64,000 nucleotides of DNA from Megamerina dolium. Its lineage: Eukaryota; Arthropoda; Insecta; Diptera; Megamerinidae. The notes beneath the pieces were generated by a model. The model did not search any database and was not told where the DNA came from. It saw nothing but the letters and a program-made list of their open reading frames with translations. Positions within the stretch are counted from its first letter, which is position 1; the number at the start of each line of letters is the position of its first letter. A program made the position numbers and the translations under genes. The stretch is taken from positions 37,973,757 to 38,037,756 of the forward strand of contig OY978528.1 of the NCBI GenBank assembly GCA_963854835.1, in the 5' to 3' direction. Below, in pieces: positions 18,726 through 30,376 of this stretch.

Positions 18726-20040
18726 TCATGGTCTGGATAGCAATGTTTGGAGTAACATCGATTGATTTTTCATCATTTCCTGCATCATTGTTTGCATTGA
18801 GTTCATGAATTGGTTCATATTCTGAATTAATGTTTGAAGCAAATGTTCAAGGGTACTTGGCTGTTGGGTGGGCAGTGAGTGTTTCTGCTCATTATTTACA
18901 TTGGTTTGTTGGTGTGGGTTTTGTTTTAACACGCTAGCGTATGAATTGGTTTGATTCTTGTTTGGGATTGCAGAGAATGATTGTGTTGCATCAAGATTTT
19001 GTCACTGACTTGAGTTGGCTATCTGAGTTTGCTCAACTGGTTTTAGAGGTTGTTTGCTAGAGGAGAAATTTAGCCTTAGGGTTGTATGTACGTGGCAACC
19101 TATATAATTTGCGGTGTGATTACCTCCACAATTGCTGCATTTTTTCATGCTAGCATCGCCTTTAGACTTTGGGCATATGTTTGATTTATGTAGATCTCCA
19201 CAAATCACACAAACAGCTGGCAGGGTACAATATGTCTTAGTATATCAATACTCTTGGTAGTTGTTGCACTGAGGAGGTCCAGTTCTCTTATGGGGTTCTT
19301 CGATTGTGATTTTGCGATGCAATAAATATCGAATTTTATATATGAGGTGTACTTCACCTTTTTTTAGGGTTTTTGTTTCAGGTTGAAGTTCAATGCGATA
19401 TAACGGTTGAGGTATATTGCTCTTGTTGAGAATGTTGAATACCGTTTTGGCTTGAAACTCTTCTTCCTGAAGGGTGAGTTTGATTTCATTAATATCAACG
19501 TTGGGTTCGACACCTTTGAGAACAAGGATTAAGTCCTTAGTACTTTTTAGCTGATATGTGTAGTAATTATTTTTTCCGGCATCAAGTTCTGCAATTACTT
19601 TGCGATAATGAGTTTCGCTATAGATTTGGACTTTCGTTTCTTTAATTGGGCGTTTGTGAATAGCAGCAACGTGTAAATTCTTTGGTTCTATGAGGCTTGT
19701 TATTTTGGAAATCAACTTATCTGAGTTGCGTTCTCTTAAGAAAATGGGTGGGGGTTTGAAATATTTCTTGGGGATAATATTTTCGTCACTTTCATCGCTT
19801 TAAAGCAGTGCGTATCTATTTTCCGAACTATTAGGGGTAGTGTTTTGCTTCTGAATATTTGTTACATTCATTTGTTTTGAATTTTGGGGACTTCTTTTTC
19901 GGTTTACTACAGTATTGTAGTGATCAATTCCAGTTTGAACAGTAACTGGTTCTGTAATAGTCATCGCACTAGTTGCCTTTACTACTGGGTCATGCACTTC
20001 AGTAGAAAGGCCGTTAATTGTTTGCTTTGGTGTTGCAGCT
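18726..20040 (-). pseudogene. Jockey copy 2 ORF1 remnant
   Basis: Pieces at 18726-18932, 19002-19208 and 19245-19715, and a decayed stretch to 20040, follow the intact ORF1 from C- to N-terminus. The knuckle CSNCGGNHTANYIGC survives, while the first knuckle reads CNNYQEY, losing a cysteine. The N-terminal part of ORF1 and the leader are absent because the copy stops at 20040. Confidence 0.8.
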
Positions 20041-20049
20041 GGCAAATGC

Positions 20050-20538
20050 GTGTCTAAGATTAGTAACGCATTGGATGGTCTTGCGCTAAAGATCATCCCG
20101 GTAGCAGAGATTTCCAGAAGGCCCCGTGCGCGTATTTGGTTGTCCAGAATGGAACTGAAATTGGATGAATCGAAGCTCATCCCATGTTTGAAGCTGCAGA
20201 ACCTAGGTGTCCCGATGGATGACTGGTCGGTCATTAAGATCGAAGAGCAGCAGCGCAACAGCCAGCCAGTCCTTCTGCTTATCTACAATGAGTCCCTGGG
20301 GGTGCTCGAGCAGAGAGAGAATAAACTTCGGTTTGCCATCAGGGAGGCCAAAATGAAGGTGTTTCCGGCTTCGGTGAGTCCGGATGATAACCTAGAAGAG
20401 GTTAATGATGCCAAGAAGCTCCTAGATAGGCTCAAGCTGGCCGAGCCGGCCGGGGAAGGTGCCTCGTCATCAGCCGAGCACACTGTAAGTGCGCCACAAA
20501 CCAGCAAACAAGGAGATGCTGAGGGTGGCGCAGATTAA
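20050..20538 (+). pseudogene. LOA-type gag-like ORF1, C-terminal part
   Basis: 162 codons are open. The segment RPRARIWLSRMELKLDESKL then LKLQNLGVPMDDWSVIK and PVLLLIYNESLGVLEQRENK fits the DUF4780-type region found in LOA/R1-like ORF1 proteins. No zinc knuckle is seen. The N-terminus is missing at the junction with Jockey sequence. The last 23 bases overlap the ORF2 start (ATG at 20516). Confidence 0.65.
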
Positions 20539-23166
20539 CTTGCAGCATACCAAAGCAGCCTCGGACAACCTCATAATCCATCCCAGAGAGGAGGACATCG
20601 ACATCTGTTTTATACAGGAACCCTGGATATGGCGCTCAAAGATTATGGGTCTGCACACCAGGGACTACAACCTTTTTATACATATGGGGAAGGTAAGCTG
20701 AGGGCTTGTATCCTTGTAAGGAATACAATTAATGCTTTCTTTCTACATAATTTATCGTAGTGGTCAAGATTGAGTCGTAGAGCGGTCGTAGTCTCACGAT
20801 CGCTTCTGCGTACTTGTCGCATGACCATCCAGCGCCTCCCGAGGAGGTTCAACAACTCATCAGCAAGATCAAAACCAGCAAAGAGGATGCTCTATTGGGC
20901 TGCGACGCCAACGCCAGACATGCTATGGGGGGAAGCAGCGAAACAAATGAGCGAGGTGAGTCTCTTTTTGATTTTATAATATGTTACGATCTCAACATAT
21001 GTAACAGGGGCGATTCACCTACCTTCACTTTCCGACATTATAATTCGTAACTGGATAGTTTCGAAACGAATCTCCTTGTCGGATCATCGAATGATCCTCT
21101 TTGATCTAGGCTGGGAGAGGGAGATTAGACCACCACATAGAAACCCCAAACGAACATCCTGGAATCTATTTGACAAGGTAGTTAGCGATAGACTCCGAAG
21201 AGATAGAACAACCATAGAGCCCCAAGACAACCTGGAAGATCGTTTCAAGTCTCTAGAAAAAAGTTTTCAGGTGGCGTACAAAGTTGCTTGCCCTATATCG
21301 AGGAGTAAAATCTTCCTGCGTGGTGGGATAGGGAACTGAGTGACCTGAGATCCAAGCTCAGAAGAATCTTTAATGATTGCTATGCAATGGGTGACTTTCA
21401 AGAGTATAGATATTCCCTGAGGGAATATAAAAAAGCTGTCCGGACTGCAAAGACAAAATCTTGGCGGGAACATTGCGTGTCCATGAAGGACTCAGTAAGA
21501 CTCGGCAAAATCCTGGCTAAAGATCATTCAAACAAAACCTTTATAAAGCGCGCCGATGGCACTTGGGTGGAATCGGTGGCCGGAACTTTAGATATTCTCA
21601 TAGATACCCACTTTCCAGACAGTCCTAAAGAGGCAATGCAAGGAAGTGAATCGGCACAGCAGGAAGTATCGGTGGCGCTGCTGGATAAAATCACGACTTA
21701 GGAGAAAATAGGCTGGACAATTAATAGTTTCTCACCGTTTAAATCCCCGGGGGGTAGTCGGTATTCTCCCTATAATGATGCAGAAGATTTAGAAATGTTT
21801 GGTCAAGGAGCTAAAGGAGATCTTCCGTGCTTGTATTCGCTACAACCATATCCCGACTACATGGAGGAGAAGAAGTGTGGTTTTCATCCCCAAATCGGTT
21901 AGAAGAGGACATGAATTGGCCAAGGACTTCAGGCCAAATAACTCTTATGTCCTTCGTATTAAAAACTTTAGAGAGAATCTTAGACTTATATATACGGGAG
22001 CTTATGGATGAGCAATCTCTCTCTAGAGTGAAACGTGCGGGGGAGGTCAACAGAAACTGCGCTACATGAGGTGGTACGCACAGTGGAGAAGTCCCTTCTG
22101 CATAAATAAGTCACTCTGGAGGCGTTTGTTGACGTAGAGGGAGCGTTCAATAACGTCAAGGCAGATTCGATTAGATTCGCCCTTGCCAGGGCAGAAATAG
22201 CCGAACCAATTAGGAACTGGATATCATCCCCACTTCTTAACGGCGAAATAACAGCTGAGCTGTGGGGTACGAAACGTAGCAAGCGGGTACGTAGGGGCAC
22301 ACCGCAGGTGGCATGCTGTGCCCCCTGCTTTGGCTCATAACTATAAACGATATCCTTTGTGGAACTTAACGCAAATGGAGTTAAGATTGTAGCGTACGCT
22401 CATGATGTGGCGATCCTAGTCTCGGGTCCCTTCCCTTCCGTAATGAGTGATATCATGGAAAGGACATTAGCAAAACTAAGTAGGTGGGCACAAGAAGGTG
22501 GCCTTAGGTTGAATCCGGATAAGACGGAGTTACTATTCTTTACGAGGAAGTACAAACCACCTATCTTCAGACTACCAAGATTAAATGGGCAACGACTAAC
22601 CTTATCGAACAGTACCAAGCAACTGGGACTGCAAACTGAATTGGAAAACATGTATCGAGGAGAGAGTATGGAATGCCTGCATCGCATCGATGTTTGGTAA
22701 GAAGTGGGGTCTAAGGCCAAACATGGCACTCCCAGAGAGACCGGTGCTGATCTATGGCTCTGTAGTTTGGTGGGAAGCTCTTCGGAAGAACTATAACACC
22801 AATAAACTACGGAACGTTTTGCGGACTGCGTGCGTTGGTGCCACTGGGGGCTGTCGTACCTGCCTCGCAGCGGTCTTGGATCCTATTTTGAACCCTCCCA
22901 ATTGAGTTCCACATACTATGTACTGCATCGCAAATGGCACTCAGACTCACGGAATCTGGATGTTGGAAGTGTACTCAACAAGGACACAGTAGTATCCTTA
23001 GACATGTACCTATAGATATAGTCCACAACAGGACGGACTTTTGCCCTCGCAAGCTGGCTTTTGAGAGTGGCATCAAGGCTGTATTTCCAAGTAGGAATGA
23101 GTGGAAGAAAGGTGGGATCGTGACCGGTAGGCATACACAATATCCTTCAACACTCAGTAGGTCTTA
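20516..23166 (+). pseudogene. LOA-type ORF2 (EN-RT), broken
   Basis: It starts MLRVAQINLQHTKAASDNL, then FIQEPWI and IMGL, typical of LOA endonucleases. Later blocks are LGCDANARHAMGG, DLNICNRGDSPTF and SDHRMILFDLGWE. RT pieces are scattered over three frames: VAYAHDVAILV (catalytic YADD changed to YAHD), LRLNPDKTELLFFTRK and LSNSTKQLG. C-terminal blocks are YGSVVWWEAL, ACVGATGGCRTC and HSSILRHVPID. At least six frameshifts or stops separate them. This order and spacing point to the LOA clade (LOA, Bilbo, Trim) rather than R1. No RNase H remains. Confidence 0.75.
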
Positions 23167-23169
23167 GCG

Positions 23170-24666
23170 AGATTTATGGCTCAAAACGGCATTTTGTTTG
23201 CTACATAAAAACACATAAAAACCTGGTTGTTTTTATTTAGCGTCTTTTCGCAATTTAATAGATTTTTCAAACCGAAATTAATTATTTATTTGACTCTTTC
23301 AAAGGAGAGATCCAAAACACTTCCACTCTTTTTGGTGATTTAACAAAATTGAAAGAATTTAAAGAAAATTAAAATTAATTTTATTCCATTAAATTATATT
23401 CCATTTAATTTGATTAAATTTCCACACGGTGATATTGCACAAAAATAAAAATATGTTATTTTGAAAATGATATTTGGTCAAGATAGTTTTTATTTTCATG
23501 AACACATAAAAAAAATACTTTCTTGTCCACCAGTGGAAATTATGAATTGTAAAAAAATTTTAGTATAACAAATTTAACTGTATGCAATCTATACTAAAGA
23601 TACTGAGAGATAGAGGGAAAAATTCCGTTGACCATTAGCTTAGCTTATGGCAATAAATTTTGAAAGCACCCTCGAGGCAAATATTTGCTTTTCTCTAAAA
23701 TTGAATCGAAAATTGTTAGTTACAAGTACATACATAAGCGACCGTAAGTAGGTCTTCATTTCGCTTAATGATGAGAACGAATGAAAAAAGGGTTTCAATT
23801 TCAATACTTGTATATGCGAGGAGGGTGAAGGTCCTGCCTGCCTAAGTAGTGTTGATGGATGGAGACTAAGAAGTGAATTTTGATATTCATACATACGTAT
23901 ACATGCATACGTATGTGCGAGTACATTAAATAAATGATTGCTTTGAAGTTTAATTTAAGTTATAGATGTATCGTAGATGTATATTTTATTTTTATTGCAT
24001 GCTAAATTGGTTTTTATTGGTTTTTATTGGCTGTTATCGAACTGATATGCCGAAAGCATTAAATAAACTCTCTACTTATATATTTGTTTTTTGTTTGTTT
24101 GTAAATTTCAATCAAATACTTAAACTTCATATGTACACATACGCGCGTGCTTTTAGTTGATGGGTGTTCAAATTTTTAACTTCTCTGGGGCACATTGGTT
24201 TTGTAACACAAGCTATATACCAGGAACATGAATGATAACTGAAAAGCTAAAATAAATGTAAAATACTGTATTATTTTCTCTTTTACTTTCACGGCAGTTA
24301 TAGAAATTGAGCTCCAACGCAGAAGACTCATGTTTGCATTCTTAACATCTCAAAACAAGCTTGGACAGTCTGTGATAGACAACTTTACACCATCAAATTC
24401 CAATACCGCACCCTTTTATGATTATAAAAAGCTAATGTTAAAAGTTTAAATGGCGAAATGTTGGTAATATGGTGTGGATGCAATTAGTGGTTTTCCTATA
24501 GTGAGCGTGTTTAATAGGAAAGCAGAATTTTTAAAAGAATTTAGTAGGTAATTAACATATTTAAGTAATTTAAACTTTATAAAGCTCTGAGAATGTAGAC
24601 GAATCCACATAAATATGTTAGATGTAGTAGTATAGTGGCTGTACATTAACCATGCTCATGTACATG
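23170..24666. other. intergenic, no gene seen
   Basis: AT-rich. A short stretch near 23320-23345, CTTCCACTCTTTTTGGTGAT, weakly resembles the 5' leader of the intact Jockey element. Otherwise nothing is recognised. Confidence 0.5.
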
Positions 24667-24712
24667 CTTATTGGGTCGCATGCAGCCAGGGGCCGTGTTT
24701 TGGACAACCCTG
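24667..24712 (-). mobile_element. hAT-type transposon terminus fragment
   Basis: The minus strand from 24712 reads CAGGGTTGTCCAAAACACGG, then CCCCTGGCTGCATGCGACCC. This recalls the CAGGG termini with a GGCCGCATGCGGCCC block of many hAT elements. Only one terminus is present; the other end and a matching 8-bp TSD (the right flank is CTAGTTAA) were not found. Confidence 0.45.
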
Positions 24713-24720
24713 CTAGTTAA

Positions 24721-27698
24721 CAGTGTATAATAACTAGTATTCCTCATTCTATTCTATTCTTCTTAATTGAGGCCGTTTTTTTTTACAATAGCTTGTCAAC
24801 AATTGCTAGACCATAAAAATATACAATTAACAGAAAAATGCACAATCGCAGCTTACAAAGTAAACATGGTCAAAAGCAATTCTGGAAATGTAATTCTTTA
24901 CATACAATGTCGTCCTAATCTACAAGGACAAAAAATTGTATATTGTGTTTGTCCGCGAACATACTAGTATACATAATACCTCTACGTACACTACGTATTG
25001 TATTTACCAATATACAATTCAAATGTCCATAAACCCTTTCGTTATGAATGTGAATTTGTCATGCAAGAATTAGCAACATTCGCTGCAAACAAAGACATCA
25101 TTTTTGTAAGGAAACATGGTAAACATGGTGGAATTTTTGACATTTTTCTCAGCACTCAGGAAACGTAAACATTTAGCATAAAATTTAATCGCAGCAATTT
25201 AGTATAATCTAAGAAGGGCAAGGGTGTGTGTGTATGTGTATGAGCTATTGTATGATTGTTATCAGTTGTATCTGCTCGTCGTACATTATAATAAACGAAA
25301 TATAAGTGAAATTATTAAGTGATTTATGAATATATTAGTTTATATTATACAGGAATGCTATGAAGAATAAGAATAAACGATTTTGATTAATGAATTGGAA
25401 ATTCGAAAAAAATTATCTGGCCAACAGAATTAGGCAAGTAATAGGCTAGCTTGGCATATAGTTATGAAGTGTTTAATTTTAAAATTAATTTGTTTTTTTT
25501 ATTTAGTCTTAATCTAGGATCGACAAATTAGTTGGCCAGGCTTAAAGTAGGCCGATAAGGTCATTTTGCTTTCCACGAAAGTCATAACATATAAGTAAAC
25601 ACATAAATGAACTTAATTTAAATTATATAAGTACTGTTTTAAAAAATGTACACCATTCCCGGAAATCCTGAGATTCTAAATCCTAAATAAATACTTAGTG
25701 TTGCAACTTATAAGGTCGAAGAACTCTTTGGCCAAGCTTCTCTTTCAATACTGTTGTGCATATTGAGTTTGAACGGGTTTGGAAAGGACCTATTTGATTC
25801 AAGTAATAATTTGGGATTCGATAGTTATAAAATGGAAGAAACTGCTTTGAGGACGCTTTCATAACGCATCCACATAAAGGTTTGGAATAATACCTTAGAT
25901 TTGATATAGTTTTCATACGACTCACAGAAAAAATCTACAAGCTTTATAGAGGTTTGAAGAGTCAACTTTGTTAAAGCTTCAATAGAGCTTCCGCATGTTG
26001 AAATTTATAAGTATTTGGCGTAAGTTATGCATCCGCCCCTCTACGGTGAAGCAATTGGGTAAACACCCTGCACATTCTGAAAATCATTACTTCGATAGTG
26101 CTATCAGCGTAAAGTCCTTTTACGGACAATGGGACAAATTTACTTGTACAGATGTGTATGACGAATCTCGCCCGAGAAAAACAATTATATTTGTTCGTTG
26201 CTATTTTTATCTGCTTTTCTATTCATATAATTTATAAGTATTATGGTAGCAAGCTAAAACCTTTAACAAAAAAAGTTCCGTTACGTAGAATAATTTCTCG
26301 GCGAGAACTGCTTTCAACTGCTCTACAAAGTCTTACCGATGCAATTCTATGAGCGAACTTGTATAAAACTTTTGGATTCGTTCTCTAAAGGCCAATTGGA
26401 ATCTATATTAATGTTACTTTACTTACTCAAAATGAGCGTAGCTCAAGAGCTGCTTACTGAAGTTTTTCCTCCTTATAAAGCTTGTGGATATTTTTTCTTA
26501 AAGGTCATTTTGAAAACTTATTATAACGATTGATTCCACTTGCATGAGGGAGCCTTATAGGAGTAAACTCTTGCATTTTAGCATTATGAAAGTGAAAATT
26601 GTTGCTTGGAATAGTAGCCGCTTATGGATGGCAGATCTCTTGCAACATGAAAAGTCCAACCAAATTCCTAAAAATATTTATTTGGTATGCCGATTGCACT
26701 TGTGGCAAAAAGAGCAAACCTTTTAAGAAGGCGATGTGTACGAAAAATAATATTTAAAGAAACATTTGTATATGAATATATGAGTTTGAAGCTTCCACGT
26801 TTTTTGATTCGGATCAGAAGTCTTCAGAGTTTGGTCAAACTGAGAAATAATGGACTTTAGTCAGAATGGGAACCGAGCTCTTAAAATGCTCTCAGAAGAT
26901 TAGAATATGTTAAGCTGTGCGGCTGCTTCCGTAATGGAATCACACATCGGCAAATAATAATCCATTGCGATAACGTGTATCTGTGAAGCATTAACTATCC
27001 AAAATTCTTCCTTGAACGGAACTGTAGGTAGTTTCTAATGAAGAGTTTAATGCCGTTGATATGTGAAATCAGTTGAGTTTCTGCTTGAAGAAATTGTTTG
27101 ATTTTATGAGATTTCCCGTGAGAGAGTTGATCGCTATGCGCTTGATATTGTACCATATTATATCAAATTATTTGCTGCGTTAAAGGAAAGCCCTTCGAAA
27201 GCAGGGTAGTAAAAAAGTGAGCTTGGGTTTCAAGGGATCATAGTAGATGCTTCCTTTGGAGCCATCCATATATTTACAATTATAGCGCATATTCTGATTA
27301 AGAGTTTTCTTATTTCACTCTTCTCTAGAAGTTACACATGAATAATGTATTATCAAAACTTGGTATAGACAAAGTATAGTCGAGTATTACAACACACTCT
27401 CACAGGTTTCTGATATGTCCGTAACATGTATTCATCTAGAACAAGGCTATAATAATTTCAGAAGCTGTTAATCAATTAAACCGCAAAGTTTCCTAGTAGT
27501 CTAAGGGAAATGATAAGACAATTGTTCCGTAATAGATGTACTCCAAACGGAATTGATTCACGCTTGTTTGTGGTTAAACATTGAATGAATTTTATTGATT
27601 AATTGTTGTTTTTTTATACAATAAAAGTGCTTATTCTGTAATTTCACATTCTGTGGCAAAATTCTTACATAAGTATTTTACTAAATTAATTCAATAAC
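24721..27698. other. intergenic, no confident gene; repeat fragment near 25708-25770
   Basis: AT-rich DNA. A segment reading CTCTTTGGCCAAGCTTCTCT, then CTGTTGTGCATA, is a diverged match to 15285-15340 and so a dispersed-repeat fragment. Plus-strand frames at 25995-26237, 26152-26352 and 26339-26533 are short and lie in different phases. I could not match them to a family. Confidence 0.5.
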
Positions 27699-27709
27699 AT
27701 TTGCACGCA

Positions 27710-27937
27710 ATTTGCTAGGCAATTGTTGCTGAGCAAGGGGCATCGTCGATTAAAAAGAAAAGACACACTGAATATGCTGTAAAATTGCTACATCTCGCGA
27801 CTCACCAAATTGTGATGGAACGTAGGGGATATCACATAGTTTTATTTAGTTTGTAAGATTTGAATACTTATTGCTAGATTCTTGTATTTAAGAAAGATTC
27901 AATAAAAAAAAATAAGCTAACAAAAAAAAAAAAAAAA
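27710..27937 (+). mobile_element. severely 5'-truncated Jockey copy 3
   Basis: 228 bp matching the last part of ORF2, the 3' UTR, the AATAAA signal and the poly(A) tail of the intact Jockey element, with only a few differences. It is flanked by a perfect 11-bp TSD, ATTTGCACGCA, at 27699-27709 and 27938-27948. It is a typical dead-on-arrival product of target-primed reverse transcription and shows that the family moved recently. Confidence 0.92.
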
Positions 27938-28217
27938 ATTTGCACGCAGAATCGATTAATGCTTATTGTGCAAAATGTGATTTAACATTATACTATTTTT
28001 TTTTTTTGCGGTGAGGAGGTAACAAAATGGCTGACCCACTGACCCGTAACTATCGTCACAATTACAGAGTGTGTCGTCGCAGACACTAAAAAACTTCCCC
28101 CCTCCATCAAGGACCTTTGAACCTACCCCGGAACCTCCAGATTTTTTTAGTAGGTACAACTTTTTTCGCTCTTCTGCTAGCAGGTCAATTGGTGTTACAC
28201 TGTGCGATAGGCTCATG

Positions 28218-30376
28218 TTATTCGTAGGGCCATAGTCCTTTGTACAGCTGATATAATTTCCTTCTGCATCCCGTTTTGAGTGTGTCGGCCCATAGTTCAC
28301 ATCCATATAGTAGGATGGAATGGTTTACCGCGATTAAGACTTTACGCTTGCTAGGCAACGGTCCACCGATGTTTGCCATCAGTCTGCTTAGTGATGCTGT
28401 AACTTTAGCTGCTTTGTTCGTAGCATACTGCAATTGTGCCGTATATGTGAGCTTGGAGTCCAATCTAACTCCTAGATATTTAACCACCTTTTGTGTAGTT
28501 ATTTGTTTATCGTTTATGTACATATCGACCTCCAAAGGAATTTGACGCCCCGTTATGAGCAGCAGTTCAGTTTTCTGCGTTGCTAACTGAAGTCCGTGGG
28601 AATTTAGCCATTCTTGCGTGCGTATCATCACTTGATTGAGTTTTCGCTGTGCTTCTAATGTATTTCTCGCAGTTATAACGGCTGCTATATCATCTGCAAA
28701 GCCCACTAGGAATGTATCGTCTGGCATTTCTATGCGTAGTATTTCGTCGTAACTTATATTCCAGAGATCTGGACCGAGGATTGAACCTTGGGCTGCACCA
28801 GCCGTTATTTTTTTCGTCTTTGGTCCAGCGTTTGTATTGTATGTGAGTACGAGGTCACATAAATAGCTACGTATCATTCTACTCAAGTATGCAGGTATCC
28901 GGAAGCGTTGTTCTAAGGCTTCTATCATGTCCGACCATTTCATGCTGTTGAACGCGTTTCTAACATCTAGGGTCGCTAGCAAGACTACTGGTCTAGAATA
29001 GTGGTTACCTCTTTTTGTTATCGAGGCTGCTTCCACCACTTCTTGAATCGCTCCCACGGTAGACCTCCCTTTTCTAAATCCATGCTGTCTGTCACTGAGC
29101 CCGCCGGCTGCTTGTATTGCAGCTGTGATACGAGGTTTAAGAAGCTTCTATAATAATTTCCCAGCTGTATTAAGCATACAGAGTGGGCGATATGCACCTG
29201 GTGTCATTGGGTCACCTTTGCCTTTGCTTACCAGAATTAGTTGTTGGTTCTTCTAGACCATATTCTCCATTGTTTCTTCATCCATATCCTTTGTCACAAC
29301 TTTGCTACCTAGTTTCTTCATAACGATTTTTTATCCTAGTCCCCAGGAATCGTTGTTTACGTCTTTGCATAGTTCTGCCCACTTTTCTTTTTTGCTGCGG
29401 AAAATAGCAGACTGGAGTTCTTGTATACTGCACGCTCTATAATAAAGTTTTCTCTACGTCTGGCCCTTGATAGAATGCGTCTACACTGCAGGCAGATTCG
29501 TCTCAGTTTTGCAACTTTTTCATTCCACCAGTATACCGATTTGTGTCGCCTGTATCCCGTTTTCGGCATGGAAGCATCACAAGCCTTTTTAATCGCGCTC
29601 ATTGTTTGAGTAACTATTTCCCCAGCGGCATGGGTTTGGTCAACCATATTTGCTCGTCTATTGAACTCCGTCCGCAATACGTCTCTGTTCAATCTATCCA
29701 CATTCCATTTGCGCGGTATTTTGACGCCATCCACTGGTGCATATTTTTGGCCTTGAAACTGATAAGAGTAGGAGATGTACTGATGGTCACTGGCCGTGAA
29801 ATCCTCTAGTACCCTCCAGTAAGTAATTTTCCCAGCTATTGATTCTGTAGCAAACGTTATGTCTGGTGTGGAGCTCTCGCAGCCTGACCGTCTAAACGTC
29901 CTTCCTGTGCCCGTGTTTATAGCAATAAGGCTAAGCCTTGAAGCCATGTCCACTACCCTACGACCTCGGGCGTCCATCGTTGGCATACCCCACTCCGGAG
30001 CACATTAGTTAAAGTCATCTGCTACAACGAAAGCTCCTTCGAGATCTAGAGCCTTGTCTTCGATGTCATTCAGTTTATCCTGGAAGGTCATTATATCATC
30101 GCTCGGAGTAAGATAACAGCTCACCAATGTAACATTCTTAATACGTACATAAACGTAACAAGATCCTCTGCCGCTGTCAGTGACCTGAATGCTGCTGGTT
30201 GTAGGTATCCAAATGGCTGCTGTTGACGCGTCATCTTCAAGCCATGTTCCGCTTTCAATTTTCTTGTATGGCTCACTGATAATCACCATATCAACTTCAT
30301 GTTCTGCGACTATCTGAGGTAAAAGCGCATCAGCTGTTTTACTTCTATGTAGGTTTGCTTGAAGAATCTTCATCAT
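28218..30376 (-). pseudogene. R1-clade ORF2 (EN-RT), broken
   Basis: The ORF starts with ATGATG overlapping the ORF1 stop. The endonuclease begins MKILQANLHRSKTADALL, with IISEPYKK and VSCYLTPSDD. The expected GDFNA reads DDFN followed directly by a stop. The frame resumes at 29986 with RRVVDMASRLSL, STPDITFA and SDHQYISYSY. The start of the RT, about 29060-29350, is scrambled by indels. The rest is open to 28218: LATLDVRNAFNSMKW, GAAQGSILGPDLWNI and the catalytic VGFADDIAAV, then KYLGVRLDSKLTY. The RT active site is preserved, but the protein cannot be made whole. Confidence 0.85.

Larger units (their letters stand above)
16301..20040 (-). mobile_element. Jockey-clade copy 2, 5' truncated and decayed
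   Basis: Collinear with the intact element at 9484-14003 over most of its length, from the poly(A) end at about 16301 to the middle of ORF1 at 20040. There the match ends abruptly and plus-strand LOA sequence begins. About 330 bp, equivalent to roughly 10050-10378 of the intact copy, is missing near 16850. This removes the FADD catalytic box. Many small indels break the frames. The copy is inactive and older than the first. Confidence 0.88.
20041..23166 (+). mobile_element. LOA-clade non-LTR retrotransposon, decayed and truncated
   Basis: A plus-strand element with a gag-like ORF1 overlapping ORF2 (EN, RT, start of a C-terminal region). It is more GC-rich than its surroundings. The left edge is a sharp junction with Jockey copy 2 at 20040/20041. 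The right edge fades near 23166, before the RNase H that LOA elements usually carry. I see no TSD or tail. The RT motif reads YAHD in place of YADD, so it is dead. Confidence 0.78.

Noticed and set aside
23280..23345. 5' leader of Jockey copy 2 resuming after the LOA element
   Set aside because: Only about 20 bases are similar and the expected ORF1 start and leader are missing. This is too little to claim that LOA inserted into Jockey.
25995..26533. Possible BEL/Pao RNase H-like remnant (KPLTKKVPLRRIISRRELL)
   Set aside because: The resemblance is limited to a few residues, and neighbouring frames show nothing consistent.
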